DNA from: Thiobacillaceae bacterium
GTDB taxonomy: Bacteria > Pseudomonadota > Gammaproteobacteria > Burkholderiales > Thiobacillaceae
Length of the DNA stretch: 23,202 nt
Assembly: GCA_012274165.1 (NCBI GenBank)
Contig: JAAPAA010000119.1
Coordinates: 1 to 23,202, forward strand
Direction of reading: 5' to 3'
This document shows positions 13,973 through 21,953 of the stretch, piece after piece. The translations under genes and the position numbers were made by a program. Position 1 is the first letter of the stretch. Each line of letters begins with the position of its first letter. Below the pieces are notes generated by a model. It was not told where the DNA came from. It did not search any database and saw only the letters and a program-made list of their open reading frames with translations.

Positions 13973-15253
13973 ATGTTCCGTGCAGGTTTAACTGCTGGGG
14001 TGTCAGTCGGTGTGTTGCTCATGCTGGCCGGGTGCGCGAGCGATGCGGGAGAAAAGCCGTCCACGTCGGCGCACGCCCTGACGATCAAGGGCACGCTGGT
14101 GTATCGCGAGCGCATCGCCTTGCCGCCGGACAGCACGGCCGTGGTTGATCTGCGCGATACGTCGTCGGCCAGGGTGGCAGTGGTGGCGGAACAGCGCGTT
14201 GCGCTGGCGGGCAGGCAGGTGCCGATTCCGTTTGAACTGGCGGTTGCTCGTGCTGCTCTGCCAGGCGGAAAAACCTACAGCGTGCGCGGCGCAATCGAGC
14301 AGGCCGGGCAGGTGACCTGGCTCAGCGCGGCGACGATCATCGACCCGCAGCAAGACGCGATTGATCTCGGCATGCTCAATTTGCAGCCCGTGCAGGGCGG
14401 GGAACCGGTGACGCTCTTTTGGCGCTGTGGCGATCAGCTGGCCGACACGGAAGAGATCGGCGGCAAGTTGCGGCTTACGCTGGGCGGCACGCATTACAAC
14501 ATGCGCCAGGTGGAGTCCGCGTCGGGCGCCCGGTATGCGGCGCTCGACGATGCGACGACGACGTTCTGGTCGAAGGGAGAACGCGCCAGGTTGACGGTGA
14601 AGGGCAAAGCCTGGCCCGAGTGCGTCCGGGCCGACCGGGTGGCGGTGGCGTTCCGTGCCGCTGGCCATGAACCTGACTGGCAGCTCGGGATGGGCACGCG
14701 CACCCTGTTTACTACTGCCGACGGCACCACCCATATTGAGGCGCTGACGCCTATTGCCGAGGCCACGGCCAGCTCCCGGCGCTATACCGTGACGCCGGCC
14801 CTGCAGGTGACGATTGCCAACCGCCTGTGTGTCGACACGATGAGCGGCATGCCCCGCCCGAACAGCGTCACCGTATTGCTGGACGGCCGTGAACTGCATG
14901 GCTGCGGCGGCGATCCTGCCAGCTTGCTGCAAGGGGTTGAATGGCGGGTTGAGGACATTGCAGGCGCCGGTATCGTCGATGGTTCGCGCGCCACGCTCAA
15001 TTTTGGCGCGGACGGGCAGCTGGCTGGCAGCGGTTCCTGCAATCAATACAGTGGCAGCTACACCTTGACCGGCGAAGCCCTGCGCGTGTCGTCGAAAACC
15101 GCCATGACCCTGATGGCCTGCGTGCCGGAATTGATGGACCAGGAAAGCCGCTTGCTCCAGCTGCTGAGCCAGGTTCAGCGATTCAAAATCAGCGCAGATG
15201 GTGCATTGATCCTGGAAACGGGCGACGGCGGAACGATTACGGCGCGCCGCTGA
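13973..15253 (+). CDS. Multi-domain envelope lipoprotein (YbaY, MliC-like, COG3650-like and META domains)
   Basis: ATG 13973 after AAGGGAG opens a lipoprotein signal with LAGC (Cys21); an upstream start at 13919 is rejected. The mature protein looks modular. Residues about 35-125 resemble YbaY/YscW (IKGTLVYRERIALPPDSTAVVDL). About 148-210 resembles MliC lysozyme-inhibitor domains (FWRCGDQ to FWSKGERARLTVKGKAWPEC). About 220-310 resembles the COG3650 type (FRAAGHEPDWQL). About 318-426 is a META/HslJ domain (LLQGVEWRVEDI, GSGSCNQYSGSY, LMACVPELMDQESRLLQLL). A stress-related envelope role is inferred. It is the intact paralogue of the collapsed copy at 9110-9549. Domain borders are approximate. 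Confidence 0.87.
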   Translation: MFRAGLTAGVSVGVLLMLAGCASDAGEKPSTSAHALTIKGTLVYRERIALPPDSTAVVDLRDTSSARVAVVAEQRVALAGRQVPIPFELAVARAALPGGKTYSVRGAIEQAGQVTWLSAATIIDPQQDAIDLGMLNLQPVQGGEPVTLFWRCGDQLADTEEIGGKLRLTLGGTHYNMRQVESASGARYAALDDATTTFWSKGERARLTVKGKAWPECVRADRVAVAFRAAGHEPDWQLGMGTRTLFTTADGTTHIEALTPIAEATASSRRYTVTPALQVTIANRLCVDTMSGMPRPNSVTVLLDGRELHGCGGDPASLLQGVEWRVEDIAGAGIVDGSRATLNFGADGQLAGSGSCNQYSGSYTLTGEALRVSSKTAMTLMACVPELMDQESRLLQLLSQVQRFKISADGALILETGDGGTITARR

Positions 15254-15302
15254 GGCCGGTTGCATCACAAAGTGGCGATGCACAGCCCACCTCGGCGCAC
15301 CA

Positions 15303-15330
15303 TGCACCAATTTGCAGCGAAGCGGGTGCA
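15303..15330. promoter_or_regulatory. Inverted NtrC-type half-sites upstream of nasA
   Basis: TGCACC (15303-15308) and GGTGCA (15325-15330) are perfect NtrC half-sites but lie 16 bases apart instead of 5, about one helical turn further than normal. They are 110-140 bases upstream of the start predicted from the sigma-54 element. A direct repeat ATGCACAGC also occurs at 15278 and 15333. Confidence 0.35.
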
Positions 15331-15414
15331 CTATGCACAGCTGTCGGGCGGTCGGCCTGTTCGGTCGTGGGGCTGAGCGCGCCAAGCCTTTGAATCCGCA
15401 CTTCTAAAGCAAAC

Positions 15415-15430
15415 TGGCATCCGTCGTGCT
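15415..15430 (+). promoter_or_regulatory. Sigma-54 promoter candidate for nasA
   Basis: TGGCATCCGTCGTGCT matches TGGCACGNNNNTTGCW at 9 of 12 defined positions, with GG and GC correctly spaced. Transcription would begin near 15441, only about 14 bases before the nasA ATG, just ahead of the GAGG ribosome binding site. Confidence 0.5.
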
Positions 15431-15454
15431 TTAACCTCCCCGTGAGGTATGTTC

Positions 15455-18136
15455 ATGTCTATTGTTTCATCCGTTTGTTGTTATTGCGGCACCGGTTGCG
15501 GGGTGTTGATCGAGACCGAGGCCGGAAAAATAACCGGCGTGCGCGGCGATCCAGCGCATCCGGCCAATCAGGGCAAGCTGTGCACCAAGGGCGCGACGCT
15601 GCATTTGTCGGCGCAGGCGGGCGGGCGGGCGCTTTATCCCGAGCTGCGCGTTGATCGCACTGCGCCGCGCGAACGCGTGAGCTGGGATGCGGCGCTCAAT
15701 CATGCGGCAGAAAAATTCAGCGCCATCATCCGTGAGCACGGGCCGGACGCCGTGGGCTTTTATATTTCGGGCCAGCTCACCACCGAGGCCTATTACGTTT
15801 TCAACAAACTGGCCAAGGGACTGATCGGCACCAACAACGTCGACACCAATTCGCGCCTGTGCATGTCGTCCGCTGTGGCGGGTTACAAGGCCACGCTCGG
15901 TGCGGATTCGCCACCCGGCTGTTATGACGATATTGACCACGCCGGGGTGATTTTCATCGCCGGGTCGAATACCGCGTTCGCCCACCCCATCCTGTTTCGC
16001 CGCATCGAGGCTGCGCGCAAGGCCAACCCTGAACTTAAGCTGATCGTGGTGGACCCGCGTCGTACTGACACGGCGGCCGAGGCCGATCTGCATTTGTCGA
16101 TTTTGCCGGGCACCGATGTGGCGCTGTTTCACGCCATGCTGAACGTGATGCTGTGGGAGGAACTGATCGACCGCGATTACATTGCCGCGCACACCGAAGG
16201 CTGGGATGCGCTGCGTGCCACGGTGCGCGAATACTCGCCGGAAAAAGTCGCGCCGATCTGTGGCGTGAGTGCGGCTGACATTGTGCAGGCCGCGCGCTGG
16301 TTTGCGGCGGGCCCGACGCTGTCACTGTATTGCCAGGGACTCAACCAGTCGAGTTGCGGCACCGACAAGAATGCTTCGCTCATCAACCTGCACCTGGCGA
16401 GCGGCCAGATCGGCAAGCCGGGGGCGGCACCGTTGTCGCTCACCGGCCAGCCCAATGCGATGGGCGGGCGCGAAGTCGGTGGGCTGGCCAATCTGTTGTC
16501 GGCGCACCGCGACCTTGCTAACCCCGAACACCGCGCCGAAGTGGCCGCGCTGTGGGGTATCGACGACGTACCCGCTACGCCGGGCAAGACGGCGATTGAA
16601 ATGTTCGAGGCGGTCAAGCGCGGTGAAATCAAGGCGCTGTGGATTGCCTGCACCAACCCCGCGCAGTCGCTGCCGAACCAGGCGCTGGTGCACGCGGCCT
16701 TGCAGATAGCCGAATGCGTGGTGTTGCAGGAAGCGTTTGCCGACACCGAAACCGCACGCTACGCCGACGTGATGCTGCCCGCGTCGACCTGGGGAGAAAC
16801 CGAGGGCACTATGACCAATTCCGAGCGTTGCATCTCGCGTGTACACGCTGCGGTGCCGCCACCGGGCGAGGCGCGCGCCGACTGGGCCATCGTGTGCGAT
16901 TTTGCGCGACGCCTGCTGCCTGAAAAAGGCGCGCGCCTGTTTCCTTATGCTGACGCCGAAGCCGTGTTCAACGAACACCGCGAATCCACGCGCGGGCGCG
17001 ATCTCGATATCACCGGCCTCAGCTATGCGCTGCTGAAGCGTGCGCCGCAGCAATGGCCGTTTGCCGCAGGCAGCGTCGCGGGCACCTCCCGTTTGTATGC
17101 GGACGGCATCTACCCGACCGCCAGTGGCCGCGCCCGTTTTCACAACGCGGCCTACTGCCCGGTGGCAGAACCGATCGACGCGCGTTACCCGCTGCATCTG
17201 AACACCGGCCGCCTGCGCGACCAGTGGCACGGCATGAGCCGTACCGGTCTGGTGGCGCGGCTGTATGCCCATGTGGAAGAACCGCTGCTGTCGATGAGCC
17301 GCAGCGATATGGAGCGGCGTCGCCTCGCGGATGGCGAATTGGTGCGGGTGAGAAGCCGGCGCGGCAGTCTTATTGTCAAAGTGCAGGCTGCCGAAGACTT
17401 GCGCGCCGGGCAGACCTTCATGCCGATGCACTGGGGCGGTCGCTTCATGGCGGGGCAGGGGGTCAACACGCTTACGCTCGACGCGTTCGACCCGGTGTCG
17501 CGCCAGCCCGAACTCAAGCACTGCGCGGTGCAGGTCGAAAAGGTCGATCTGCCGTATCGGCGGGCGATCATGCGGCGCGGCGATGGCGCCAGCCTGCTGC
17601 GGCGGGCGCAGCCGTTTCTGGCGCATTTCGATTACGCCACCGCCAGCCTCACTGGGCGCGACCAAACCGTGCTGGTTTTTCAGGCGGCAAGCGTGGGCCC
17701 GCTGCCCGAATCGCTGGTGCAGGAAATGGACGCAGCGTTCGGGCTGGACGACCCGCTGCTGACCATGAACTATCAGGACGCCCGCCGCGGCATCTGGAAA
17801 AAGGCACGGGTGGAAAACGGCGTCATCACCGGCGCGCGCTTGTCCGGCGAAACCGCCGCGCAGGACTGGCTCAAGGATCTGATCGTCGCAGGCGCATCGG
17901 CAATGGACGTGCGCGCCTGGCTGCTGGCGCCGGTGACGCAGCCACCCGCAGGTGGGGTCGGGCGCGGCCGCATCATCTGCAACTGCCTCGACGTCGCCGA
18001 GCCGGATATCGTTGCCGCCATTGCGGGCGGTGCGGATCTCGCCGCGCTGCAGGCCACGCTCAAATGCGGGACCGAGTGTGGTTCGTGTGTGCCGGAATTG
18101 AAGCGCTTGCTGTCCGGTCGGCTGGCCGTGGCGTAG
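15455..18136 (+). CDS. nasA: Assimilatory nitrate reductase, catalytic subunit
   Basis: This molybdopterin (bis-MGD) enzyme reduces nitrate to nitrite in the cytoplasm. The N-terminus carries the [4Fe-4S] cysteines C-x2-C-x3-C plus LCTKG (Cys8, 11, 15, 43). Cys136 in SRLCMSSAVAGYKATLGAD is the likely Mo ligand. SLTGQPNAMGGREVGGLANLL and DVMLPASTWGETEGTMTNSER are characteristic of nitrate reductases of this group. The C-terminal ~50 residues (IICNCLDVAEPDIVAAI, CGTECGSCVPELKRLL) form a BFD-like [2Fe-2S] domain, as in the NasA/NasC type; the 893-residue length agrees. ATG 15455 is chosen over 15449 because GAGG then has proper spacing. No separate NADH subunit is present nearby. Confidence 0.94.
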   Translation: MSIVSSVCCYCGTGCGVLIETEAGKITGVRGDPAHPANQGKLCTKGATLHLSAQAGGRALYPELRVDRTAPRERVSWDAALNHAAEKFSAIIREHGPDAVGFYISGQLTTEAYYVFNKLAKGLIGTNNVDTNSRLCMSSAVAGYKATLGADSPPGCYDDIDHAGVIFIAGSNTAFAHPILFRRIEAARKANPELKLIVVDPRRTDTAAEADLHLSILPGTDVALFHAMLNVMLWEELIDRDYIAAHTEGWDALRATVREYSPEKVAPICGVSAADIVQAARWFAAGPTLSLYCQGLNQSSCGTDKNASLINLHLASGQIGKPGAAPLSLTGQPNAMGGREVGGLANLLSAHRDLANPEHRAEVAALWGIDDVPATPGKTAIEMFEAVKRGEIKALWIACTNPAQSLPNQALVHAALQIAECVVLQEAFADTETARYADVMLPASTWGETEGTMTNSERCISRVHAAVPPPGEARADWAIVCDFARRLLPEKGARLFPYADAEAVFNEHRESTRGRDLDITGLSYALLKRAPQQWPFAAGSVAGTSRLYADGIYPTASGRARFHNAAYCPVAEPIDARYPLHLNTGRLRDQWHGMSRTGLVARLYAHVEEPLLSMSRSDMERRRLADGELVRVRSRRGSLIVKVQAAEDLRAGQTFMPMHWGGRFMAGQGVNTLTLDAFDPVSRQPELKHCAVQVEKVDLPYRRAIMRRGDGASLLRRAQPFLAHFDYATASLTGRDQTVLVFQAASVGPLPESLVQEMDAAFGLDDPLLTMNYQDARRGIWKKARVENGVITGARLSGETAAQDWLKDLIVAGASAMDVRAWLLAPVTQPPAGGVGRGRIICNCLDVAEPDIVAAIAGGADLAALQATLKCGTECGSCVPELKRLLSGRLAVA

Positions 18137-18232
18137 TGCTCGAGTTGGGATGAAATCAAACGGTCATGCTGCTTTGAGCTAACCGGCTTCCGTTGAGGGG
18201 GCTGCTTCCGGCCGTGTTGCACGTGGCTGGCT

Positions 18233-18676
18233 TCAGTCTTGTTTCTCCAGGGATTCTGCGGCTTCAATCGTCGCTTCAGCGGCTACCGAGGCTTCATCCG
18301 GCGGTGTTCCTGCTTTGTAGCCGCCATGCAGGATCAGTTTGCGCAGAAAGGCGCACATTGCATGGCTGGCATGGTCGAACGCGCCGCCCGAAGCCAGCGC
18401 CTGACGCGCGGCCATGAAGTCCTTCTGCTTGATGTTGTGGACAATGCTGCCGGCCACTTGATGAAACTGGGCATGCAGTTCGCAGGCTTTCGCGTAATTC
18501 TCTGGCGACAGCTTCCTGCGCCCACCATCAGCCAGCCACATGCCCAATTTACAGGCATCGCTGCGGCCAACACTGGATAGATCCAATTCCGCCTTGCCAC
18601 TCAGAAAATCCCGGAATTTGGCTTTCCAGGCGCCATGCACAGCAATGGCATCTTCGATATCACTTCTGATTGTCAT
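18233..18676 (-). CDS. Stand-alone CZB (chemoreceptor zinc-binding) domain protein
   Basis: The 147-residue protein matches the CZB domain: AVHGAWKAKFRDFL (zinc His14), DACKLGMWLADGG (Cys42) and ELHAQFHQVAGSIVHNI (His68 and His72). These are the His-Cys-His-His ligands known for the family. CZB domains usually end methyl-accepting chemoreceptors or regulate diguanylate cyclases. Here there is no signalling domain, transmembrane segment or secretion signal. The C-terminal tail is Ala/Glu rich. It is convergent to nasA and divergent from nirB. A sensing role tied to nitrate metabolism or to zinc/oxidant status is inference. Confidence 0.85.
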   Translation of the reverse strand: MTIRSDIEDAIAVHGAWKAKFRDFLSGKAELDLSSVGRSDACKLGMWLADGGRRKLSPENYAKACELHAQFHQVAGSIVHNIKQKDFMAARQALASGGAFDHASHAMCAFLRKLILHGGYKAGTPPDEASVAAEATIEAAESLEKQD

Positions 18677-18891
18677 GGTTGTTTTCCGGTAACGCAGTTA
18701 AGCCTCGCAAGTGATAACGGCATTTCCATCAATTTTTTTAGGAGGCGGTTTTGCATACGTCTGGATGCGCTGGAATGAGGCGCTGGAGGCGGCGTGCGTG
18801 CCAGCACGGTGCTTGATCGGCAGCCAGTCAGCCCCGCCTTAATGCATGGCGCAACGGGCATGGCCCGGAAAATGGGCAGTGCAATGCCCAT

Positions 18892-18938
18892 TGCTGCCTG
18901 ATGGTGCGCAACATGATTATTTGCACTTATCTGGTGCC
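18892..18938. promoter_or_regulatory. Two NtrC-like enhancer sites upstream of nirB
   Basis: TGCACTTATCTGGTGCC (18922-18938) fits TGCACC-N5-GGTGCA at 10 of 12 positions. TGCTGCCTGATGGTGCG (18892-18908) fits at 9 of 12. Their centres are 30 bases apart (about three helical turns) and lie near -108 and -138 of the start predicted from the sigma-54 element at 19012. An 8-base stem (18871-18878 with 18885-18892) adjoins the upstream site. Confidence 0.65.
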
Positions 18939-19011
18939 AGCCAGCGCGGAATGTCCAGTCTGACCACTGGGAAACCCAATTCATTCAATGTGTTCCGTGT
19001 GTTGAGCAGGG

Positions 19012-19027
19012 TGGCATTGCTATTGCT
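19012..19027 (+). promoter_or_regulatory. Sigma-54 promoter of nirBD-narK
   Basis: TGGCATTGCTATTGCT matches TGGCACGNNNNTTGCW at 10 of 12 defined positions, including TGGCA and TTGC. The predicted start is near 19038, giving a leader of about 29 bases containing GGAG. The rest of the 18677-19058 gap shows AT-rich sequence near the CZB start and the NtrC-like sites. Confidence 0.7.
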
Positions 19028-19066
19028 TATAAGGTTTAAGCCTATTGAATCCGGAGTTTGAGCAAG

Positions 19067-21514
19067 ATGGACATGAGCACCCCCAACAAGAAAATGAAGC
19101 TGGTGATGGTTGGCAATGGCATGGCTGGCGTGCGTGCGCTGGAAGAGCTGTTGAAGCTCGCGCCGGACATGTATGACGTCACGGTATTCGGTGCCGAGCC
19201 GCATCCCAACTACAACCGCATTTTGCTGTCGCCGGTGCTGGCGGGCGAACAGACGGTGGACGACATCGTGCTGAATCCACTCGACTGGTACAGCGAAAAC
19301 AACATCACGCTGCACGTCGGCAAAAAAATCGTGAAGATCGACCGCAACAGCCGCGAGGTGGAAACGGCGGACGGCATGCGCGTCGGCTACGACCGCCTGC
19401 TGCTGGCAACCGGTTCCAACCCATTCATCTTGCCGGTTCCGGGTGCGGATTTGCCCGGCGTCATCAGCTTCCGCGATATCGCCGACGTCGATGCGATGGT
19501 TCATGCGTCCAGCCAGTATCAGCATGCGGTGGTGATCGGCGGCGGGTTGTTGGGTCTGGAAGCGGCCAACGGTCTGATGAAGCGCGGCATGCAGGTGTCG
19601 GTGGTGCATATCGCGCCGTGGCTGATGGAGCGCCAGCTCGACGAACCGGCGGCGCGTTTGCTGCAAAAAAGCCTGGAAGAAAAAGGCATGAAATTTCTGC
19701 TGCAAAAGCAGACCGCGGAACTGGTGCGCGGTGAGTCCGGCCGGGTCTGCGCAATCAAGTTCAAGGATGGCGATTCCGCACCGGCTGACCTCGTCGTGAT
19801 GGCGGTCGGCATCCGTCCCAATACCGAACTGGCCGAATCGGCCGGCCTGCATTGCAACCGCGGCGTGGTGGTGAACGACACCATGCAGACCTTCGACCCG
19901 CGCATTTATTCGGTGGGTGAATGTGCTGCGCACCGCGGCATCGCCTACGGTCTGGTCGCGCCGCTGTTCGAGCAGGCCAAGGTTGCGGCCAACCATCTGG
20001 CGCAACACGGTATCAGCCGCTATCAGGGCTCGGTGACCTCGACCAAGCTCAAGGTTACCGGCATTGATCTGTTTTCCGCGGGCGACTTCATGGGCGGTGA
20101 GGGCACCGAATCGATTCTGTATTCCGACCCCATCGGCGGCATCTACAAAAAACTTGTAATCCGCGACAACAAGCTGGTCGGTGGCGTGATGTATGGCGAT
20201 ACCGTTGACGGCGCGTGGTATTTCTCGCTGCTGCGCGACGGCAAGAACGTCAACGAGCTGCGCGATCACCTGATGTTCGGCCAGGACCATTGCGGCAACC
20301 TCGGCCACAGCGGCATCAACAAAGCCGCCAGCATGACCGACGACATGGAAGTGTGCGGCTGCAACGGCGTGTGTAAGGGCGATATCGTCAAGGCGATTCG
20401 CGAGAAGGGTTTGTTCACGCTGGAAGACGTGCGCAAGCACACCAAGGCGTCGGGCTCGTGCGGTTCGTGTACGGGTCTCGTTGAGCAGATTCTGGCGGTG
20501 ACCGCGGGCGGCGATTATTCCGCCACGCCGAAAACCAAATCGATGTGCGGCTGCACCGAGCACACCCACGAAGAGGTGCGCGCGGCGATCCGGCAGAACA
20601 AGCTGCTGACGATTCCGCAGGTACAGCAGTTCATGGAATGGGACACGCCCAACGGCTGCGCCAGCTGCCGCACCGCGTTGAACTACTACCTGATTTCGAC
20701 ATGGCCGGGCGAGGCCGAGGACGACCCGCAGTCGCGCTTCATCAACGAACGCGCCCACGCCAATATCCAGAAAGACGGCACCTATTCGGTGATCCCGCGC
20801 ATGTGGGGCGGCAACACCACGCCGTCCGAGCTACGCCGCATCGCCACCGTGGCCGAGAAGTACAACATCCCCACCGTGCACGTCACCGGCGGCCAGCGCA
20901 TCGACCTGCTCGGGGTGAAAAAAGCCGACCTGCCGAAAGTGTGGGCCGACCTCGACATGCCATCGGGCCACGCCTACGGCAAGGCGCTGCGCACGGTGAA
21001 GACCTGCGTGGGGTCCGAGTGGTGCCGTTTCGGCACGCAGAACTCGACGCAGATGGGCATCGATCTGGAGAAGGCTTTCTTCAAGATGTGGGCGCCGCAC
21101 AAGGTCAAGCTGGCGGTGTCGGGCTGTCCGCGCAACTGCGCCGAGGTCGCGATCAAGGACGTCGGCATCATCGGCGTCGACTCCGGCTGGGAGATTTATG
21201 TCGCGGGCAACGGCGGCATCAAGACTGAAGTCGCGCAGTTCCTGATCAAGGTCAAAACCGAAGCCGAAGTGATGGAATATTCCGGCGCGTTCCTGCAGTT
21301 GTATCGCGAAGAAGCGCGCTACCTCGACCGCACCGTGCACTACGTCGAGCGCGTGGGGCTGGATTACGTGAAGAAGAAAGTCCTCGATGACCACGATGGC
21401 CGTCGCGCCCTGTACGAGCGCCTGGTATTTGCCCTATCGGTCGAAAAAGACCCGTGGGTGGAACGCGCCAAGGAAGGCAAATTCGCGCAGGAGTTTGCTG
21501 CGTTGACGGTTTAA
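19067..21514 (+). CDS. nirB: Assimilatory nitrite reductase, large subunit
   Basis: NirB reduces nitrite to ammonium with NADH in the cytoplasm. The 815-residue product has an FAD/NADH oxidoreductase module (VGNGMAGVRALEELL at the start, VVIGGGLLGLEAANGLMKRG, ILLSPVLAGE). Two BFD-like [2Fe-2S] domains follow (CGCNGVCKGDIV with SCGSCTGLVEQIL from about residue 430, and MCGCTEHTHEEV with GCASCRTALNYYL from about 494). The C-terminal siroheme module has the cysteine pair blocks TCVGSEWCRFGTQ (about 645) and SGCPRNCAEVAIKD (about 685). A GGAG at 19053-19056 favours ATG 19067; TTG 19058 is too close. It heads an operon with nirD and the transporter, and has the best sigma-54/NtrC promoter of the window. 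Confidence 0.96.
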   Translation: MDMSTPNKKMKLVMVGNGMAGVRALEELLKLAPDMYDVTVFGAEPHPNYNRILLSPVLAGEQTVDDIVLNPLDWYSENNITLHVGKKIVKIDRNSREVETADGMRVGYDRLLLATGSNPFILPVPGADLPGVISFRDIADVDAMVHASSQYQHAVVIGGGLLGLEAANGLMKRGMQVSVVHIAPWLMERQLDEPAARLLQKSLEEKGMKFLLQKQTAELVRGESGRVCAIKFKDGDSAPADLVVMAVGIRPNTELAESAGLHCNRGVVVNDTMQTFDPRIYSVGECAAHRGIAYGLVAPLFEQAKVAANHLAQHGISRYQGSVTSTKLKVTGIDLFSAGDFMGGEGTESILYSDPIGGIYKKLVIRDNKLVGGVMYGDTVDGAWYFSLLRDGKNVNELRDHLMFGQDHCGNLGHSGINKAASMTDDMEVCGCNGVCKGDIVKAIREKGLFTLEDVRKHTKASGSCGSCTGLVEQILAVTAGGDYSATPKTKSMCGCTEHTHEEVRAAIRQNKLLTIPQVQQFMEWDTPNGCASCRTALNYYLISTWPGEAEDDPQSRFINERAHANIQKDGTYSVIPRMWGGNTTPSELRRIATVAEKYNIPTVHVTGGQRIDLLGVKKADLPKVWADLDMPSGHAYGKALRTVKTCVGSEWCRFGTQNSTQMGIDLEKAFFKMWAPHKVKLAVSGCPRNCAEVAIKDVGIIGVDSGWEIYVAGNGGIKTEVAQFLIKVKTEAEVMEYSGAFLQLYREEARYLDRTVHYVERVGLDYVKKKVLDDHDGRRALYERLVFALSVEKDPWVERAKEGKFAQEFAALTV

Positions 21515-21548
21515 ACCCTTTTTTGAATTTGAATAACAAGGAAGCAAC

Positions 21549-21881
21549 ATGGCCCAATGGCTTGAAGTATGCGATCTCGGCGACATCCCCAAACTCGGTG
21601 CGCGCGTGGTGAATCACGGCGACCTCGCGATTGCCGTGTTCCGCAATGCCGACGACGAAGTTTTTGCCCTGGAAGACCGCTGCCCGCACAAGGGCGGCCC
21701 GCTGTCGCAAGGCATCGTCCATGGCAAACGCGTGACCTGCCCGTTGCATGGCTGGAATATCGAACTGATCGCAGGCTGTGCGGTTGCGCCGGACGTGGGC
21801 TGCGCCCGCGAATTCCCGATCAAGCTCGAGAATGGCCGGGTGTGGCTGGACTGCGCGACGATCGGTCGCGCGGCCGCCTGA
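21549..21881 (+). CDS. nirD: Nitrite reductase small subunit, Rieske-type
   Basis: The 110-residue protein is a NirD-type Rieske domain with CPHKGGPLSQG and CPLHGWNIEL, giving the C-x-H...C-x2-H ligands of a [2Fe-2S] cluster; some NirD proteins lack these, so their presence is informative. It partners NirB in ammonium-forming nitrite reduction. It lies 34 bases after nirB with ribosome binding site AAGGAA. Confidence 0.95.
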   Translation: MAQWLEVCDLGDIPKLGARVVNHGDLAIAVFRNADDEVFALEDRCPHKGGPLSQGIVHGKRVTCPLHGWNIELIAGCAVAPDVGCAREFPIKLENGRVWLDCATIGRAAA

Positions 21882-21917
21882 ACGTGCAGCACCCCTATCT
21901 AAAAACATAATTCATAC

Positions 21918-21935
21918 GGGCGGGAAATCCCGCCC
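21918..21935 (+). other. Intercistronic hairpin between nirD and the transporter
   Basis: GGGCGGGA (21918-21925) pairs with TCCCGCCC (21928-21935), giving a tight 7-8 base GC-rich stem. There is no T tract, so a full terminator is unlikely. It may stabilise the upstream mRNA end or lower expression of the transporter relative to nirBD. Confidence 0.55.
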
Positions 21936-21953
21936 ATCGGCAGGAGCATCACC

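Noticed and set aside
14003..15385. 460-codon open frame antisense to the lipoprotein gene
   Set aside because: Low-complexity Arg/His/Gln-rich product typical of antisense frames in GC-rich genes.
16322..17665. 447-codon open frame antisense to nasA
   Set aside because: His/Arg/Gly-rich shadow composition with no recognisable domain; nasA coding is certain.
18871..18905. Alternative hairpins before nirB as an ANTAR/NasR-type antiterminator leader
   Set aside because: The loop GTGCAA lacks the A1 and G4 expected for ANTAR targets, and the hairpins lie upstream of the predicted transcription start.
18917..20758. Very long open frame (613 codons) antisense to nirB
   Set aside because: It mirrors the GC-rich codon pattern of nirB, has no family resemblance, and covers the sigma-54/NtrC region; nirB itself is certain.
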